The translations under genes and the position numbers were made by a program. Positions 41,646 to 50,040 of a stretch of DNA of 58,769 bases are shown one piece after another. Numbering within the stretch: position 1 is the stretch's first letter; every line of letters begins with the position of its first letter. The notes beneath the pieces were generated by a model. It saw nothing but the letters and a program-made list of their open reading frames with translations. It was not told where the DNA came from and did not search any database. Source of the DNA: Actinomycetota bacterium (GTDB lineage: Bacteria; Actinomycetota; Acidimicrobiia; Acidimicrobiales; Ilumatobacteraceae); assembly GCA_016213625.1 (NCBI GenBank), contig JACQZZ010000108.1:1-58769 (forward strand), written 5' to 3'.

Positions 41646-42273
41646 CCGCCCTCTTCACCGGGGCCTTCTTCGCAGGGGCCTTCTTCGCCGGCGCCGCAGC
41701 CTTCTTCGCGGGTGCGGCCTTCTTCTTCGGGGCGGCCTTCTTCTTCGGGGCGGCCTTCTTCTTCACCGGCGGAGCGTGATAGCCGGAGAGTGAACGTCCG
41801 CTCCCGAGCAGCGACTCGCCCATCGCGTCGAGGTCCTGCCCGACGTCGGCCAGGCGATCACCCAGCCCACGCACCTTGCGACCGACCAGATCGAGGTTGT
41901 CCGCCACGTCGCCGATCGCGCCGAGGCTCTCGCCCATCATCTTGCCCATGTCGCCGATGAGCGGAAGGTTGCGCACCATGCGTCCTGCACCCTCGAGCGC
42001 CTGGAGCACTGCCTTCAACTGGTGTTTGGACTCCTCGAGCACGTCGGCGGCGTGCCCGGCGAACTCCTTCACGTCGCCCGCCAAGTAGGCACTGGCCCGC
42101 TGCGCGCCCTCCCCCGCCTCGCGCATCTGGACGCCGGCATCGTGCAGGATCTTGGGGAGCTCCTGGGCGATCTTGGCGAGCTCCTCGCGGTGCTCCCAGA
42201 TGCTCTCCACCATCGCGGTGAGTTTCGCCTCGTCGGCGCCGGTACGTGCAGCGGGCTGCTTGGTCGTGGCCAT
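41611..42273 (-). CDS. Helical protein with lysine/alanine/proline-rich tail
   Basis: A 220-residue cytosolic protein. The body (residues 10-165) is a long run of amphipathic helices (ELAKIAQELPKILHDAG and similar), likely a coiled-coil bundle. The last 45 residues consist of KKKAAP-type repeats, like histone H1 or actinobacterial HupB tails, and so could bind DNA or acidic polymers. I do not recognise the family. The ATG has no clear ribosome binding site; a CAAGAT element lies 5 bases upstream. The gene overlaps the convergent lipoprotein gene. Confidence 0.7.
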   Translation of the reverse strand: MATTKQPAARTGADEAKLTAMVESIWEHREELAKIAQELPKILHDAGVQMREAGEGAQRASAYLAGDVKEFAGHAADVLEESKHQLKAVLQALEGAGRMVRNLPLIGDMGKMMGESLGAIGDVADNLDLVGRKVRGLGDRLADVGQDLDAMGESLLGSGRSLSGYHAPPVKKKAAPKKKAAPKKKAAPAKKAAAPAKKAPAKKAPVKRAATSRTPRTRTA

Positions 42274-42360
42274 GCTGCATCTTGGCATGGCGAGCGCGAC
42301 GCCCCTTCCTCCGAGCTCGGGTCTACGGTGACCACAGCGGGCCGAACGAGGAGACATGAC

Positions 42361-43533
42361 ATGCCTCATCGCGGTGAGCAGTTCGGCGTCGTCCTGGCCC
42401 TGGTCGGGACGTTGATCCTGGGTACCCCGAGCACCGACGTCGGTGCCGCACCTCCGGCCTCCGTGGCCGCGTCCTCACTCCCACATCAGGGCGACCGCAG
42501 CCTCGCCGTTGCGCAGGTGCAACAGCTGCTGCTCCAGGCCGGCGTGCATGTCGCCGGTGGCGTCGACGGCGTGTACGGGCCGTCCACCACCAAGGCGGTT
42601 CGCCAGTTCCAACAGGCTCGTGGACTCGTGGCCACCGGCGCGGTGGACGACGCGACAGCCACCGCCCTCGGCATGCTGGCCCCCACTGCGGTGCTCGCAC
42701 CCGGAGCGTCCGGTGACGCGGTGCGGGCCGTGCAGCAGCAACTGGTCGCTGCGGGGATACGCGTCGCCGGAGGCGTCGACGGCGTGTACGGCCCGGCGAC
42801 GGCGAAGGCCGTCAGTGCGTATCAAGCCGCCCGCAACCTTCCCACCACCGGCCAGGTGGACGCGCTCACTGCCGCCCTCCTCGCTGCCAAGCCGGCAGCG
42901 GCCGCACCCGCCGCCGCACCGACGCTCGATGTGCTCGCCGTCCAACGCCAGCTGATCGTGGTCGGTGCACGCCCCAAGGGTGGTGCCGACGGGGTCCTCG
43001 GTCCTGCGACGCGTGCGGCGATCACCACCTTCCAGCGCTGGAACGGACTGCCGGCGACCGGCGATCCGGACGCCGCCACGCTGACTGCACTCGCCACGGC
43101 CGCCAAGGCCGCGACGGCGCCGACGCTCGACGCGTTCCCACTGCCGAGGTCGTGCTCGTTCTGGGACACGTGGGGAGCCCCGCGGTCGGGTGGCAGGGTG
43201 CACCAAGGAGTCGACATCTTCGCACCGAAGGGGACGCCGGTGTTCGCCGTGGAGCCCGGCCGGATCAGCCGCCAGAAGGCGGACTTCCCGGGCTCGTTGG
43301 GCGGGAACCAGTTGTGGCTCACTGCGAGCGACGGCAGCCGATACTTCTACGGACACCTGAGCGGGTTCGCGAAGGGCGTGGGAGTGGGCTCACCCGTGCG
43401 TGCCGGCGATGTCATCGGCTATGCCGGCGCGACCGGGCTGACCACCGTGTCGCATCTCCACTTCGAGATCCACCCAGGAGGGGGTGCCGCAGTGAATCCC
43501 TATCCCGTGCTCAAGGCGTTGGCCGGCTGCTGA
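42361..43533 (+). CDS. M23 peptidoglycan endopeptidase with three peptidoglycan-binding domains
   Basis: A 390-residue exported protein. A signal peptide (to about residue 30, ending GAAPPA) is followed by three PG_binding_1 domains (about 45-110, 115-180 and 190-255), two of which contain GGVDGVYGP, and a LytM/M23 domain (about 275-385). Zinc ligands are His281 and Asp285 (HQGVD) and His367 in HLHFE. Such enzymes cut peptide cross-links of the cell wall. A TACGGT element lies at about 42324 and GAGGAG before the ATG. The end overlaps a convergent methyltransferase gene by 23 bases. Confidence 0.9.
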   Translation: MPHRGEQFGVVLALVGTLILGTPSTDVGAAPPASVAASSLPHQGDRSLAVAQVQQLLLQAGVHVAGGVDGVYGPSTTKAVRQFQQARGLVATGAVDDATATALGMLAPTAVLAPGASGDAVRAVQQQLVAAGIRVAGGVDGVYGPATAKAVSAYQAARNLPTTGQVDALTAALLAAKPAAAAPAAAPTLDVLAVQRQLIVVGARPKGGADGVLGPATRAAITTFQRWNGLPATGDPDAATLTALATAAKAATAPTLDAFPLPRSCSFWDTWGAPRSGGRVHQGVDIFAPKGTPVFAVEPGRISRQKADFPGSLGGNQLWLTASDGSRYFYGHLSGFAKGVGVGSPVRAGDVIGYAGATGLTTVSHLHFEIHPGGGAAVNPYPVLKALAGC

Positions 43534-45028
43534 CTTCCTTGCGGTGGGCGACGAACTCGACCAGTTCCTCGTCGATGGCCGGGTCGAGCGGCGGCTGTTC
43601 GTACTGTTCGAGCAGCCGTTGCCACACTTCGTGGGCCCGTTGTGTGGTGTCGGGGGCGCCATCCTCGGTCCACGACTCGAAGTTCCGACCATCGCTGACG
43701 AGCGGGCGATAGAACGCGTGCTCGTAGCGGGTGAGGGTGTGGGGAGACCCGAAGAAATGCCCTCCGGGGCCCACTTCGGCGATGGCCTCGAGACCGATCG
43801 CCTCGTCGCTGGTGTCGATCGGCTGCATCCACTCGGCCACCATCTGGAGCATCTCGGCATCGATCACCAGCTTCTCCAGCGACGCGGTCAGCCCGCCCTC
43901 CAGCCAGCCCGCGGCATGGTTGACCAGGTTCGCCCCGCCCATGACCGCTCCCCACAACGACATCGCGCTCTCGTACACGGCCTGGGCATCCACCACGTTC
44001 GAGGCGGTGGTGTTCGACGAGCGGAACGGCAGCCGGTATCGACGGGCCAGTTGCCCGCCGGCCTGCGCAGCCTTGGTGTATTCCGGGGTGCCGAAGGCCG
44101 GTGAGCCACTGCGCATGTCGACGTTCGACGTGAACGACCCGTACACGATGGGCGCGCCGGGCCGAATGAGCTGGGCGAGCGTGGCCGTGGCCAGCACCTC
44201 GGCGTTCTGCAGCACCAGCGCACCGCCCAGCGTGGCCGGCGCCATGGCCCCCGCCAGGGTGAATGGGGTGATGACCACGGCCTGACCTGCGCCGATGAAC
44301 TCGGTGAGCCCTTCCGCCATCGGGATGTCCAGCGTCAACGGCGTGTTGGTGTTGATGATCGTCAGCAGCGCCGGCTGTGCCGCGAGCCCGTCGCGGTCGG
44401 TGCCCAGTGCGATGGCCGCCATGTCGATGCAATCGGCGGCACGTGTCCGACCGAGCGCGATGCCCTGCCAGTTCTTGTCGAGCAACCGGATGAGCGACAG
44501 GCACAGGTCGAGATGGCGCGTCTCGGGTGGCAGGTCCATGGCTTCGAACGGGCCGCCGCCCTCCTGGTGCACCACGTGCAACTGCTGGACGACCCGCAGG
44601 AAGTCCTCCTGCTCGCGATGGGTGCCCGCCCGCCGCCCGCCGACGAGATCGGACACGAAGGCAGGTCCCCCCACCGACGTGAACGCGACCTGCCGACCCC
44701 CCACGACCAGGGACTTCTCAGGATTCCTGGCCCGCAGGGTGAACTCCGACGGGGCCAAGGCGACGGTTGCGTCGATCAACTCTGGGTCGTAGCGCACCAT
44801 CAGGTCGTCGACGACGCACCCGGCACCGCGCAGCACCTGCCGCGCCGCCGGGTCGAGCACCCGGAATCCGGTCGAGGCGAGGAGTTGGAGCGAAGATCGG
44901 TGGATCTGCTCCACCTGGTCGGCCGAGAGCGGTTCGATCGGAGGGTACGGGTTGGTGAGCGTCCGCCAGGGCGACGGCTCAGGCCCGCGGTCGGCTCTCC
45001 TGCTTCTCCCCCGGTTGGCTCGCGACAC
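43511..45028 (-). CDS. MttB-like (trimethylamine/betaine methyltransferase superfamily) protein
   Basis: A 505-residue protein of the MttB superfamily. TIINTNTPLTLDIPMAEGL, then GAMAPATLGGALVLQNAEVLA and GPGGHFFGSPHTLTRYEHAFY are typical of the TIM-barrel methyltransferases. True trimethylamine MttB has an in-frame UAG read as pyrrolysine; none occurs here, so it belongs to the non-pyrrolysine group that includes glycine-betaine demethylases. The matching corrinoid protein and activation partners are not in the window. Divergent from the LysM gene, 103 bases apart. Confidence 0.85.
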   Translation of the reverse strand: MSRANRGRSRRADRGPEPSPWRTLTNPYPPIEPLSADQVEQIHRSSLQLLASTGFRVLDPAARQVLRGAGCVVDDLMVRYDPELIDATVALAPSEFTLRARNPEKSLVVGGRQVAFTSVGGPAFVSDLVGGRRAGTHREQEDFLRVVQQLHVVHQEGGGPFEAMDLPPETRHLDLCLSLIRLLDKNWQGIALGRTRAADCIDMAAIALGTDRDGLAAQPALLTIINTNTPLTLDIPMAEGLTEFIGAGQAVVITPFTLAGAMAPATLGGALVLQNAEVLATATLAQLIRPGAPIVYGSFTSNVDMRSGSPAFGTPEYTKAAQAGGQLARRYRLPFRSSNTTASNVVDAQAVYESAMSLWGAVMGGANLVNHAAGWLEGGLTASLEKLVIDAEMLQMVAEWMQPIDTSDEAIGLEAIAEVGPGGHFFGSPHTLTRYEHAFYRPLVSDGRNFESWTEDGAPDTTQRAHEVWQRLLEQYEQPPLDPAIDEELVEFVAHRKEVSSRPTP

Positions 45029-45131
45029 GGGCGTACAGTACTGGACATTTTTCTCCTGCCTGACCAGGGGCGACGCGGAAAGCCGTCAAGGAACCGTAAA
45101 GGTCCCACCATCAGCGGCCGATGTAAGAGGC
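45029..45131 (+). other. Divergent intergenic region with possible structured leader
   Basis: The 103 bases between the MttB-like and LysM-P60 genes contain a TACAGT element at 45034-45039 and then about 86 bases of leader. The stretch GACGCGGAAAGCC at 45071-45083 loosely resembles the 3' half of cyclic-di-GMP (GEMM-I) riboswitches, but the 5' half is not seen. I call no riboswitch. A strong ribosome binding site is not evident. Confidence 0.3.
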
Positions 45132-46253
45132 ATGTCACGCCTTCACCGTGTCGTCGTCGCTGCCCTCGTCGGTGTGAGCGCCGTCGCCGTCGCCGTCACC
45201 GAACCGGCCCTGGCCGCTCCCCCGGCGTCCAGTGCAACCGTCAACTCGACGTACACGGTGGTCAAGAACGACTCACTCATCGGCATCTCGGTCAAGCTGA
45301 AGGTGAAGGTCAAGGACCTGCTCACGGTGAACAACCTGCGCCTCGACAGCCTCATCTGGCCCGGCATGCAGTTGGTCGTTCCCGCAGGTGCCGCACCCGT
45401 TGCCGCAGCAACGACCCCGGCGACCGGCTCGAGCGCACCCCTCACGTACACCGTGGTCAAGGGTGACTTCCTCACCGGCATCGCCGTGAAGCTCAACGTG
45501 AAGTTGAAGGACCTGCTGACCGCGAACAGCCTCAGCCTCAACAGTCTCATCCTTCCGGGCAAGCAGCTCGTGGTGCCCGCCGGCGGTTCGCTGCCGGCCT
45601 CCACACCGACGCAGGCACCCGCCACGGCCGCAGCGGCCGCACCGGTCCAGTACGTCGTCGCCTCCGGCGACTCGCTCTCCGTGGTCGCCACTCGATTGGG
45701 CGTCACGCTCAACTCGTTGCTCACCACCAACAAGCTCTCCGTCAGCAGTGTCATCCATCCGGGGATGAAGCTGACGGTTCCCAGTGGCGGATCCCTCCCG
45801 GTGGCACCTGCCGCTGCAGCTCCTGCAGCCGGCACGGCAGGTGCCACCGCACAGGGAACTCCCGTGCCGACGGTCGGTGGCCAGATCGGCAAGGTGCTCG
45901 CCTTCGCGCAGGCACAGCTCGGCAAGCCGTACAAGTTCAACACCGCCGGCCCCAACACCTACGACTGCTCCGGCCTCACCCTGGCCGCCTTCGCGACCAT
46001 CGGGATCGACCTGCCGCACTACAGCGGCGCGCAGATGGCCTTCGGCACCTCGATCGACTGGACCACTCAGGCCATTCAGCCCGGTGACCTGGTGTTCCTC
46101 GAGTCCGCGCCGGGCACGGGGATCATCAACCACGTCGGTATCGCCACCAGTGCGACCACCTGGATCCAGGCGCCGCGCACCGGCGACGTCGTGCGCACCG
46201 GGTCCATTCCCACCTATCGAGTCGTCGGGGTGCAGCGACTCGTCAATGGGTGA
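45132..46253 (+). CDS. Secreted LysM-repeat NlpC/P60 peptidoglycan hydrolase
   Basis: A 373-residue exported protein. A signal peptide ends at about ALAAPP (residue 30). Three LysM domains follow (about 40-86, 105-150 and 168-213), each with YTVV/YVVxxGDxL, linked by Ala/Pro/Thr stretches. The NlpC/P60 domain spans about 250-373 with Cys279 (YDCSG) and His334 (INHVGIA) as the catalytic pair. It should cleave stem peptides while LysM holds the glycan. The stop overlaps the RDD gene by a base or more. Together with 42361 it indicates a wall-remodelling block. Confidence 0.9.
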   Translation: MSRLHRVVVAALVGVSAVAVAVTEPALAAPPASSATVNSTYTVVKNDSLIGISVKLKVKVKDLLTVNNLRLDSLIWPGMQLVVPAGAAPVAAATTPATGSSAPLTYTVVKGDFLTGIAVKLNVKLKDLLTANSLSLNSLILPGKQLVVPAGGSLPASTPTQAPATAAAAAPVQYVVASGDSLSVVATRLGVTLNSLLTTNKLSVSSVIHPGMKLTVPSGGSLPVAPAAAAPAAGTAGATAQGTPVPTVGGQIGKVLAFAQAQLGKPYKFNTAGPNTYDCSGLTLAAFATIGIDLPHYSGAQMAFGTSIDWTTQAIQPGDLVFLESAPGTGIINHVGIATSATTWIQAPRTGDVVRTGSIPTYRVVGVQRLVNG

Positions 46254-46999
46254 TGGACGACTACGACACCTCCGATCTCCCGACCCCCTGCCGAGTGGGT
46301 GTCCAGCACCTCACGATCGAGCAGGTGGCCCTCCTGCGTTCGGTGCTCCGAGCCGGTGAGGTGCCCTTCGGCATCGTGCGCGGCGAGGTGATCGCACCGA
46401 GCGAGTTCACCGAGGAAGTCGCGAAGGCCGTGGAGTGGGCGTCGCTCGACACCCACGCGATCGCCGACGCGGAGTTCGACGACCCCGACTACTTCTCCGA
46501 CCGCGAGCCGCTGGTGAAGCCACCGCGGCCGCCCTTGCGCGACGGCCGCCGACAGGCCACCCGCTGGCGGCGCCTGTGCGCCGGTCTCCTCGACGAAGCG
46601 ATCGTCGGAGTGCCCACACTGCTGTCCCACAAAGCGGGTGCCGCCCCATGGACGAGCGCCGCCATCCACGCGATGTACTACACCGCTCCGACGGCGCTGT
46701 GGGGCTGGTCCGTCGGCAAGCTGTGGTGCGGGCTCCGCGTGGTCAGCCGACGCACGCTCCTGACACCGAATCCGTTGTCGGTGCTGGTGCGCTGGCTGGT
46801 GGCGGCCTCACCGTTGCTGGTGGGACTGTTCGTGCCCATGAACGGCGACATGGTGGGCTTCGTGGTCACGCTGATCTATGCGCCGATCCTGATCAACCTG
46901 CGCGGCCTGCACGATCTGGCCGCCGGCACGATCGTGGTGGAGCAGTTCGCGAGCGGACCCGGGATCTGGGTGCGTGAGCGGGTCAGCGAACGGCAATGA
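46253..46999 (+). CDS. RDD-family membrane protein
   Basis: A 248-residue protein. An acidic cytosolic N-terminus (1-95) precedes the RDD-type domain: the element R-x3-R-x4-LLDE (WRRLCAGLLDEA) opens the first membrane helix, with two or three more helices up to residue 225. RDD proteins are of varied function (some are sodium/proton exchangers or wall-associated). The ATG at 46253 shares a base with the hydrolase stop; GTG at 46250 is possible. Convergent overlap of 17 bases with the FKBP gene. Confidence 0.8.
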   Translation: MDDYDTSDLPTPCRVGVQHLTIEQVALLRSVLRAGEVPFGIVRGEVIAPSEFTEEVAKAVEWASLDTHAIADAEFDDPDYFSDREPLVKPPRPPLRDGRRQATRWRRLCAGLLDEAIVGVPTLLSHKAGAAPWTSAAIHAMYYTAPTALWGWSVGKLWCGLRVVSRRTLLTPNPLSVLVRWLVAASPLLVGLFVPMNGDMVGFVVTLIYAPILINLRGLHDLAAGTIVVEQFASGPGIWVRERVSERQ

Positions 47000-47354
47000 G
47001 GTCGACGACGAAGACCAGGGTCTCGCCGCCCTTGATGACGCCACCGGCGCCCTGCGAGCCGTAACCGAGGCTCGGCGGGATGGTGATGCGACGACGGCCG
47101 CCCACCTTCATGCCCTTCACGCCCTTCTCCCAGCCCTCGATGACCTCGCGGGCACCGAGGCGGAAGTCGAACGCACTCCCCCGGTTCCAGCTGGCGTCGA
47201 ACTCGCGCCCGTTGCTCCAGGCAGCGCCGACGTAGTGCACCACGACGCGCTTGCCGATGGTGGCCTCGTCGCCGTCGCCGACGACCTCGTCGACGGTGAG
47301 CAGTTCGGCGGGCGGTTCGCCCTCAGGGATGGTGATGACGGGTTTCTCGGCCAT
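46983..47354 (-). CDS. FKBP-type peptidyl-prolyl cis-trans isomerase
   Basis: A 123-residue single-domain FKBP without signal peptide. VVVHYVGAAWSNGREFDASW is the first part of the active site, EVIEGWEKGVKGMKVGGRRRI the second, and the domain ends ETLVFVVDLI. The residues forming the hydrophobic pocket (Tyr, Phe, Trp) are kept, so it should be active in the cytosol. A TAGCGT box lies 8 bases before the ATG. It is convergent with the RDD gene and lies downstream of the EamA operon. Confidence 0.94.
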   Translation of the reverse strand: MAEKPVITIPEGEPPAELLTVDEVVGDGDEATIGKRVVVHYVGAAWSNGREFDASWNRGSAFDFRLGAREVIEGWEKGVKGMKVGGRRRITIPPSLGYGSQGAGGVIKGGETLVFVVDLIAVR

Positions 47355-47362
47355 GGGCCGCC

Positions 47363-47368
47363 ACGCTA
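47363..47368 (-). promoter_or_regulatory. Candidate -10 box, leaderless FKBP start
   Basis: On the minus strand TAGCGT ends 8 bases before the ATG at 47354; it overlaps the stop codon region of the EamA gene (47366-47368). Confidence 0.5.
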
Positions 47369-48202
47369 TCCACCCAGGGCGATGAGTGCGACGGCCACGG
47401 CGGTGGCGCCCACTCCGACAGCCTGCCACCACCGCATGCGCTCGTGGTTGAACACCACCGAGAGGATGACGGCGACGGTGGCGAACTGCGACGAGGCCAC
47501 CGACACCGGACCCGTGTCGCCACGCTGGAACGCCAGCTGCAGCGAGCCGATGGCCACCAGCCCCAACACGCCCGCCCCGATCGCATAGCGGCGCCCCTCG
47601 CCGGTGGCGAAGAACGGGTCTCGACGGAACACGCTGATCGCTGCGAGCAGTGTGAACCCGGCGAGTCGCTGGAACATCACGGGGAGGAGCCCGGACTGCT
47701 CGGAGACCTCGCCCATCAGCGTGAACGCGATGCCGAAGACGACGCCGCTGGACACGCCGAGCACGGCCCCGAGGGTGACGCTGCCCGACCCGCCGGGGGT
47801 GTACGACGTGAGCACCAGCGCCACGAGTCCGAGGACCATGCCGACAGCAGCGACGGCGCCGGGGCGTACCCCGTTGATCAGGTCCCAGACCACGGGCACG
47901 ACCGCCAGCAGCACCGAGGCGAGCGGAGCGACGATGCCCATGCGGGCGACCGAGTAGCCCTCGTACAGCAGCATCAGGCCACCGATCATGAACAGCCCCG
48001 ACAGCGCACCGATGGCGACGTCGTGGCCCACCCATGCCCACTCGACGAGCAGCAACAACAGCGGCGACAGCGTGACGCTGGTGGCGACGGCCGTTCGGGT
48101 GACGGTGACCGAGGGGGTGGTGCGTGCCGAGCGTGCGGCGAAGAAGTCGGAACCACCGAGCAGCACCGCCGCGGTGACGGCGAAGAGGAGCGACAGCGTC
48201 AT
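47366..48202 (-). CDS. EamA/DMT-family transporter
   Basis: A 278-residue membrane protein with about ten hydrophobic helices in two repeats, the drug/metabolite transporter plan. The first EamA half ends near residue 130 (SYTPGG), the second begins at VTLGAVLG. Substrate unknown; such proteins export amino acids or metabolites. It is the last gene of a three-gene minus-strand operon, its ATG overlapping the Rieske oxygenase stop as ATGA, so it may move the substrate or product of that pathway. Confidence 0.88.
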   Translation of the reverse strand: MTLSLLFAVTAAVLLGGSDFFAARSARTTPSVTVTRTAVATSVTLSPLLLLLVEWAWVGHDVAIGALSGLFMIGGLMLLYEGYSVARMGIVAPLASVLLAVVPVVWDLINGVRPGAVAAVGMVLGLVALVLTSYTPGGSGSVTLGAVLGVSSGVVFGIAFTLMGEVSEQSGLLPVMFQRLAGFTLLAAISVFRRDPFFATGEGRRYAIGAGVLGLVAIGSLQLAFQRGDTGPVSVASSQFATVAVILSVVFNHERMRWWQAVGVGATAVAVALIALGG

Positions 48203-49149
48203 CGTGCGTCGTTCACGTAGAACTGTGACGCCCACTGGCGGAACTGCAGGAACGGCCCGTCGGTGTCGGCGAGGGCCGGTCGCTCGATGAACACCTTGTG
48301 TTCCCAGATGGGCTTGTCCTCGAGCAACTGACGCGAGATCTCGTTGATCGCTGCCTCACCAACCGAGGTGGTGGCGCGCTCGTCGGCGAATCGTCGGACC
48401 GTGAACGTGAAGCGCATCTCGCAGCGGTCACGCTCGATGGGGGTGGCGCACCCGAGCAGCATCGTGTCGATGATGCCGCTGAATCGCACCACGCTGAACC
48501 CTGCGCCTTCGGCGTCGGTGTCGATGCGGCCTTCCACGTTGCCGCGGGGCGTGACGAAGAACTGCTTGGACCGCATGTGCGAACGGTGGCCGTCGGGCTC
48601 GTAGCGCTCGAGAATCGGCACCTCGGCCGTGCCGTGCACGTACCGGAAGTGCGCAGCGTCGACGCCGTTCTCGGCCATCTCCTGCCATGCCGTGTCGATG
48701 GTGAAGAAGCGAGTGACGGGCGCCGCCCACTCGGGATGGTCGGCGGCGAACTCGGGCACGGATGGGATGTCCCACGACGGCGCCTCGTCGGCCGGGTGGT
48801 ACCACGCCATGACGAGCCCGTTGCGCTCGAGCACCGGGTACGTGCGCAGCCTGGCCTTGCCATTGGTGCGCTCGCTGTAGGGAATGCACGTGTTGCGACC
48901 CTCGGCGTCGAACTCCCAACCGTGGAAGGGGCACACCAGCGCGCACCCCTCGACGCGTCCGCCGTGACCGAGATGGGCTCCCAGGTGCGGGCAGAACGCG
49001 TCCTGCACGTGCGCCGCACCATCCGCATCGCGCCAGAGGACGAGGTCGCGCGCGAACGCTCGGTACGGCTGCACATGTCCCCGCTCGAGTTCGTGGGTCC
49101 AGGCCACGGCGAACCATCCGAATGGGATGGGCCACGGAAACCGGCTCAC
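48199..49149 (-). CDS. Rieske non-haem iron oxygenase (KshA-like)
   Basis: A 316-residue oxygenase alpha subunit. The Rieske cluster ligands are Cys53-x-His55 and Cys73-x2-His76; the mononuclear iron site is marked by ENGVDAAHFRYVHG (Asp and two His). Single-subunit enzymes of this size include 3-ketosteroid 9-alpha-hydroxylase KshA, but substrate cannot be settled. A ferredoxin and reductase must supply electrons; none adjoins. The GTG at 49149 overlaps the amidohydrolase stop as GTGA. Confidence 0.87.
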   Translation of the reverse strand: MSRFPWPIPFGWFAVAWTHELERGHVQPYRAFARDLVLWRDADGAAHVQDAFCPHLGAHLGHGGRVEGCALVCPFHGWEFDAEGRNTCIPYSERTNGKARLRTYPVLERNGLVMAWYHPADEAPSWDIPSVPEFAADHPEWAAPVTRFFTIDTAWQEMAENGVDAAHFRYVHGTAEVPILERYEPDGHRSHMRSKQFFVTPRGNVEGRIDTDAEGAGFSVVRFSGIIDTMLLGCATPIERDRCEMRFTFTVRRFADERATTSVGEAAINEISRQLLEDKPIWEHKVFIERPALADTDGPFLQFRQWASQFYVNDAR

Positions 49150-50018
49150 GTCGGCAGTCCGAACACTCGCGCCGCGTTGTCGCGCAGGAAGAGCGGCCAC
49201 ACCTCGTCGCGCAGTGGCACGTTCGGCAGCTCGGTGAAGATGCGCTCGAGGCTGAGCCCCATCGGGAAGTAGCCGGCGTACATCACCTTCTGCGCGCCGC
49301 GTGTGTTGGCGAAGTCGATGACGGCCTTCGGGTAGTACTTCGGCGCGAACGCACTCGTGGAGTAGTACAAGTTCGGCCACTTCAGCAACAGCTTCACCGC
49401 GAGGTCCACCCACGGTTCGGCGCCATGGCGCATCACGAACGTGAGCTCGGGGAAGTACCAGCACACCTCGTCGACGAGCTCCACGTGTTGTGGCGCCATC
49501 GGCAACCTCGGTCCGGGCACGCCCACGCAGCACAGCACCGGCAGACCGAGTTCGGCACACTTCGCGTACACGGGGTACATCCGCTTGTCGTTGATGGGCA
49601 GCGGCGGATTGCACCCGCTGGGGAACAACGAGACTCCCTTGATGCCGAGCTCGTCGTGTGCCCGCTGGATGTCGCGCAGCACCGACACGCCACCGTTCGG
49701 GTCGACGTGCAGGCACCCGAAGAATCGATCTGGGTGACGGGCGATGGCGTCGTGCTGCACGCCACCCTCCAGCGCGGTACCGATGAGCGCGCGCTGGATG
49801 CCGTGGCCGTCCATCTGATCGATGGTCCACTCGATCATGTCGGCGGCGGAGGGATCCTCAGGGATGTCCTTGAACAGGTATTGCGCGGGCATCGCCATGT
49901 CGCGGCTCTCGGCGTCGCGGAGGTTCGGCCGCAGGAACGAGTACCACTGATCGCGCTGGCCGGGCTCGGGGATCCCCATCATGAGATCGATCACGCCCAG
50001 GCCTGTCGGCATCCCCAT
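49146..50018 (-). CDS. Amidohydrolase-family (ACMSD-like) protein lacking most metal ligands
   Basis: A 290-residue TIM-barrel protein of the amidohydrolase 2 family. The usual N-terminal HxH is replaced (VIDLMMGIP), the later Asp of the ASDYP motif is replaced (YAGYFPMG), and only FVMRHGAEPW keeps a ligand-like His. The fold signals elsewhere remain. It may be inactive as a hydrolase, or use another chemistry. First gene of the operon with the Rieske oxygenase and EamA transporter, behind a TAACCT box. Confidence 0.78.
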   Translation of the reverse strand: MGMPTGLGVIDLMMGIPEPGQRDQWYSFLRPNLRDAESRDMAMPAQYLFKDIPEDPSAADMIEWTIDQMDGHGIQRALIGTALEGGVQHDAIARHPDRFFGCLHVDPNGGVSVLRDIQRAHDELGIKGVSLFPSGCNPPLPINDKRMYPVYAKCAELGLPVLCCVGVPGPRLPMAPQHVELVDEVCWYFPELTFVMRHGAEPWVDLAVKLLLKWPNLYYSTSAFAPKYYPKAVIDFANTRGAQKVMYAGYFPMGLSLERIFTELPNVPLRDEVWPLFLRDNAARVFGLPT

Positions 50019-50026
50019 GCGGTCGC

Positions 50027-50032
50027 AGGTTA
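50027..50032 (-). promoter_or_regulatory. Candidate -10 box of the amidohydrolase-oxygenase operon
   Basis: On the minus strand TAACCT ends 8 bases before the ATG at 50018; the gap to the next gene is 22 bases. Confidence 0.5.
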
Positions 50033-50040
50033 GTCGGCCA

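Noticed and set aside
43511..45028. Pyrrolysine-dependent trimethylamine methyltransferase
   Set aside because: No in-frame TAG occurs within the gene, and no pylTSBCD or corrinoid partner is in the window.
45046..45131. Cyclic-di-GMP or cyclic-di-AMP riboswitch before the LysM-P60 gene
   Set aside because: Only a fragment resembling one GEMM block is present; the matching 5' block and the ydaO consensus blocks are absent.
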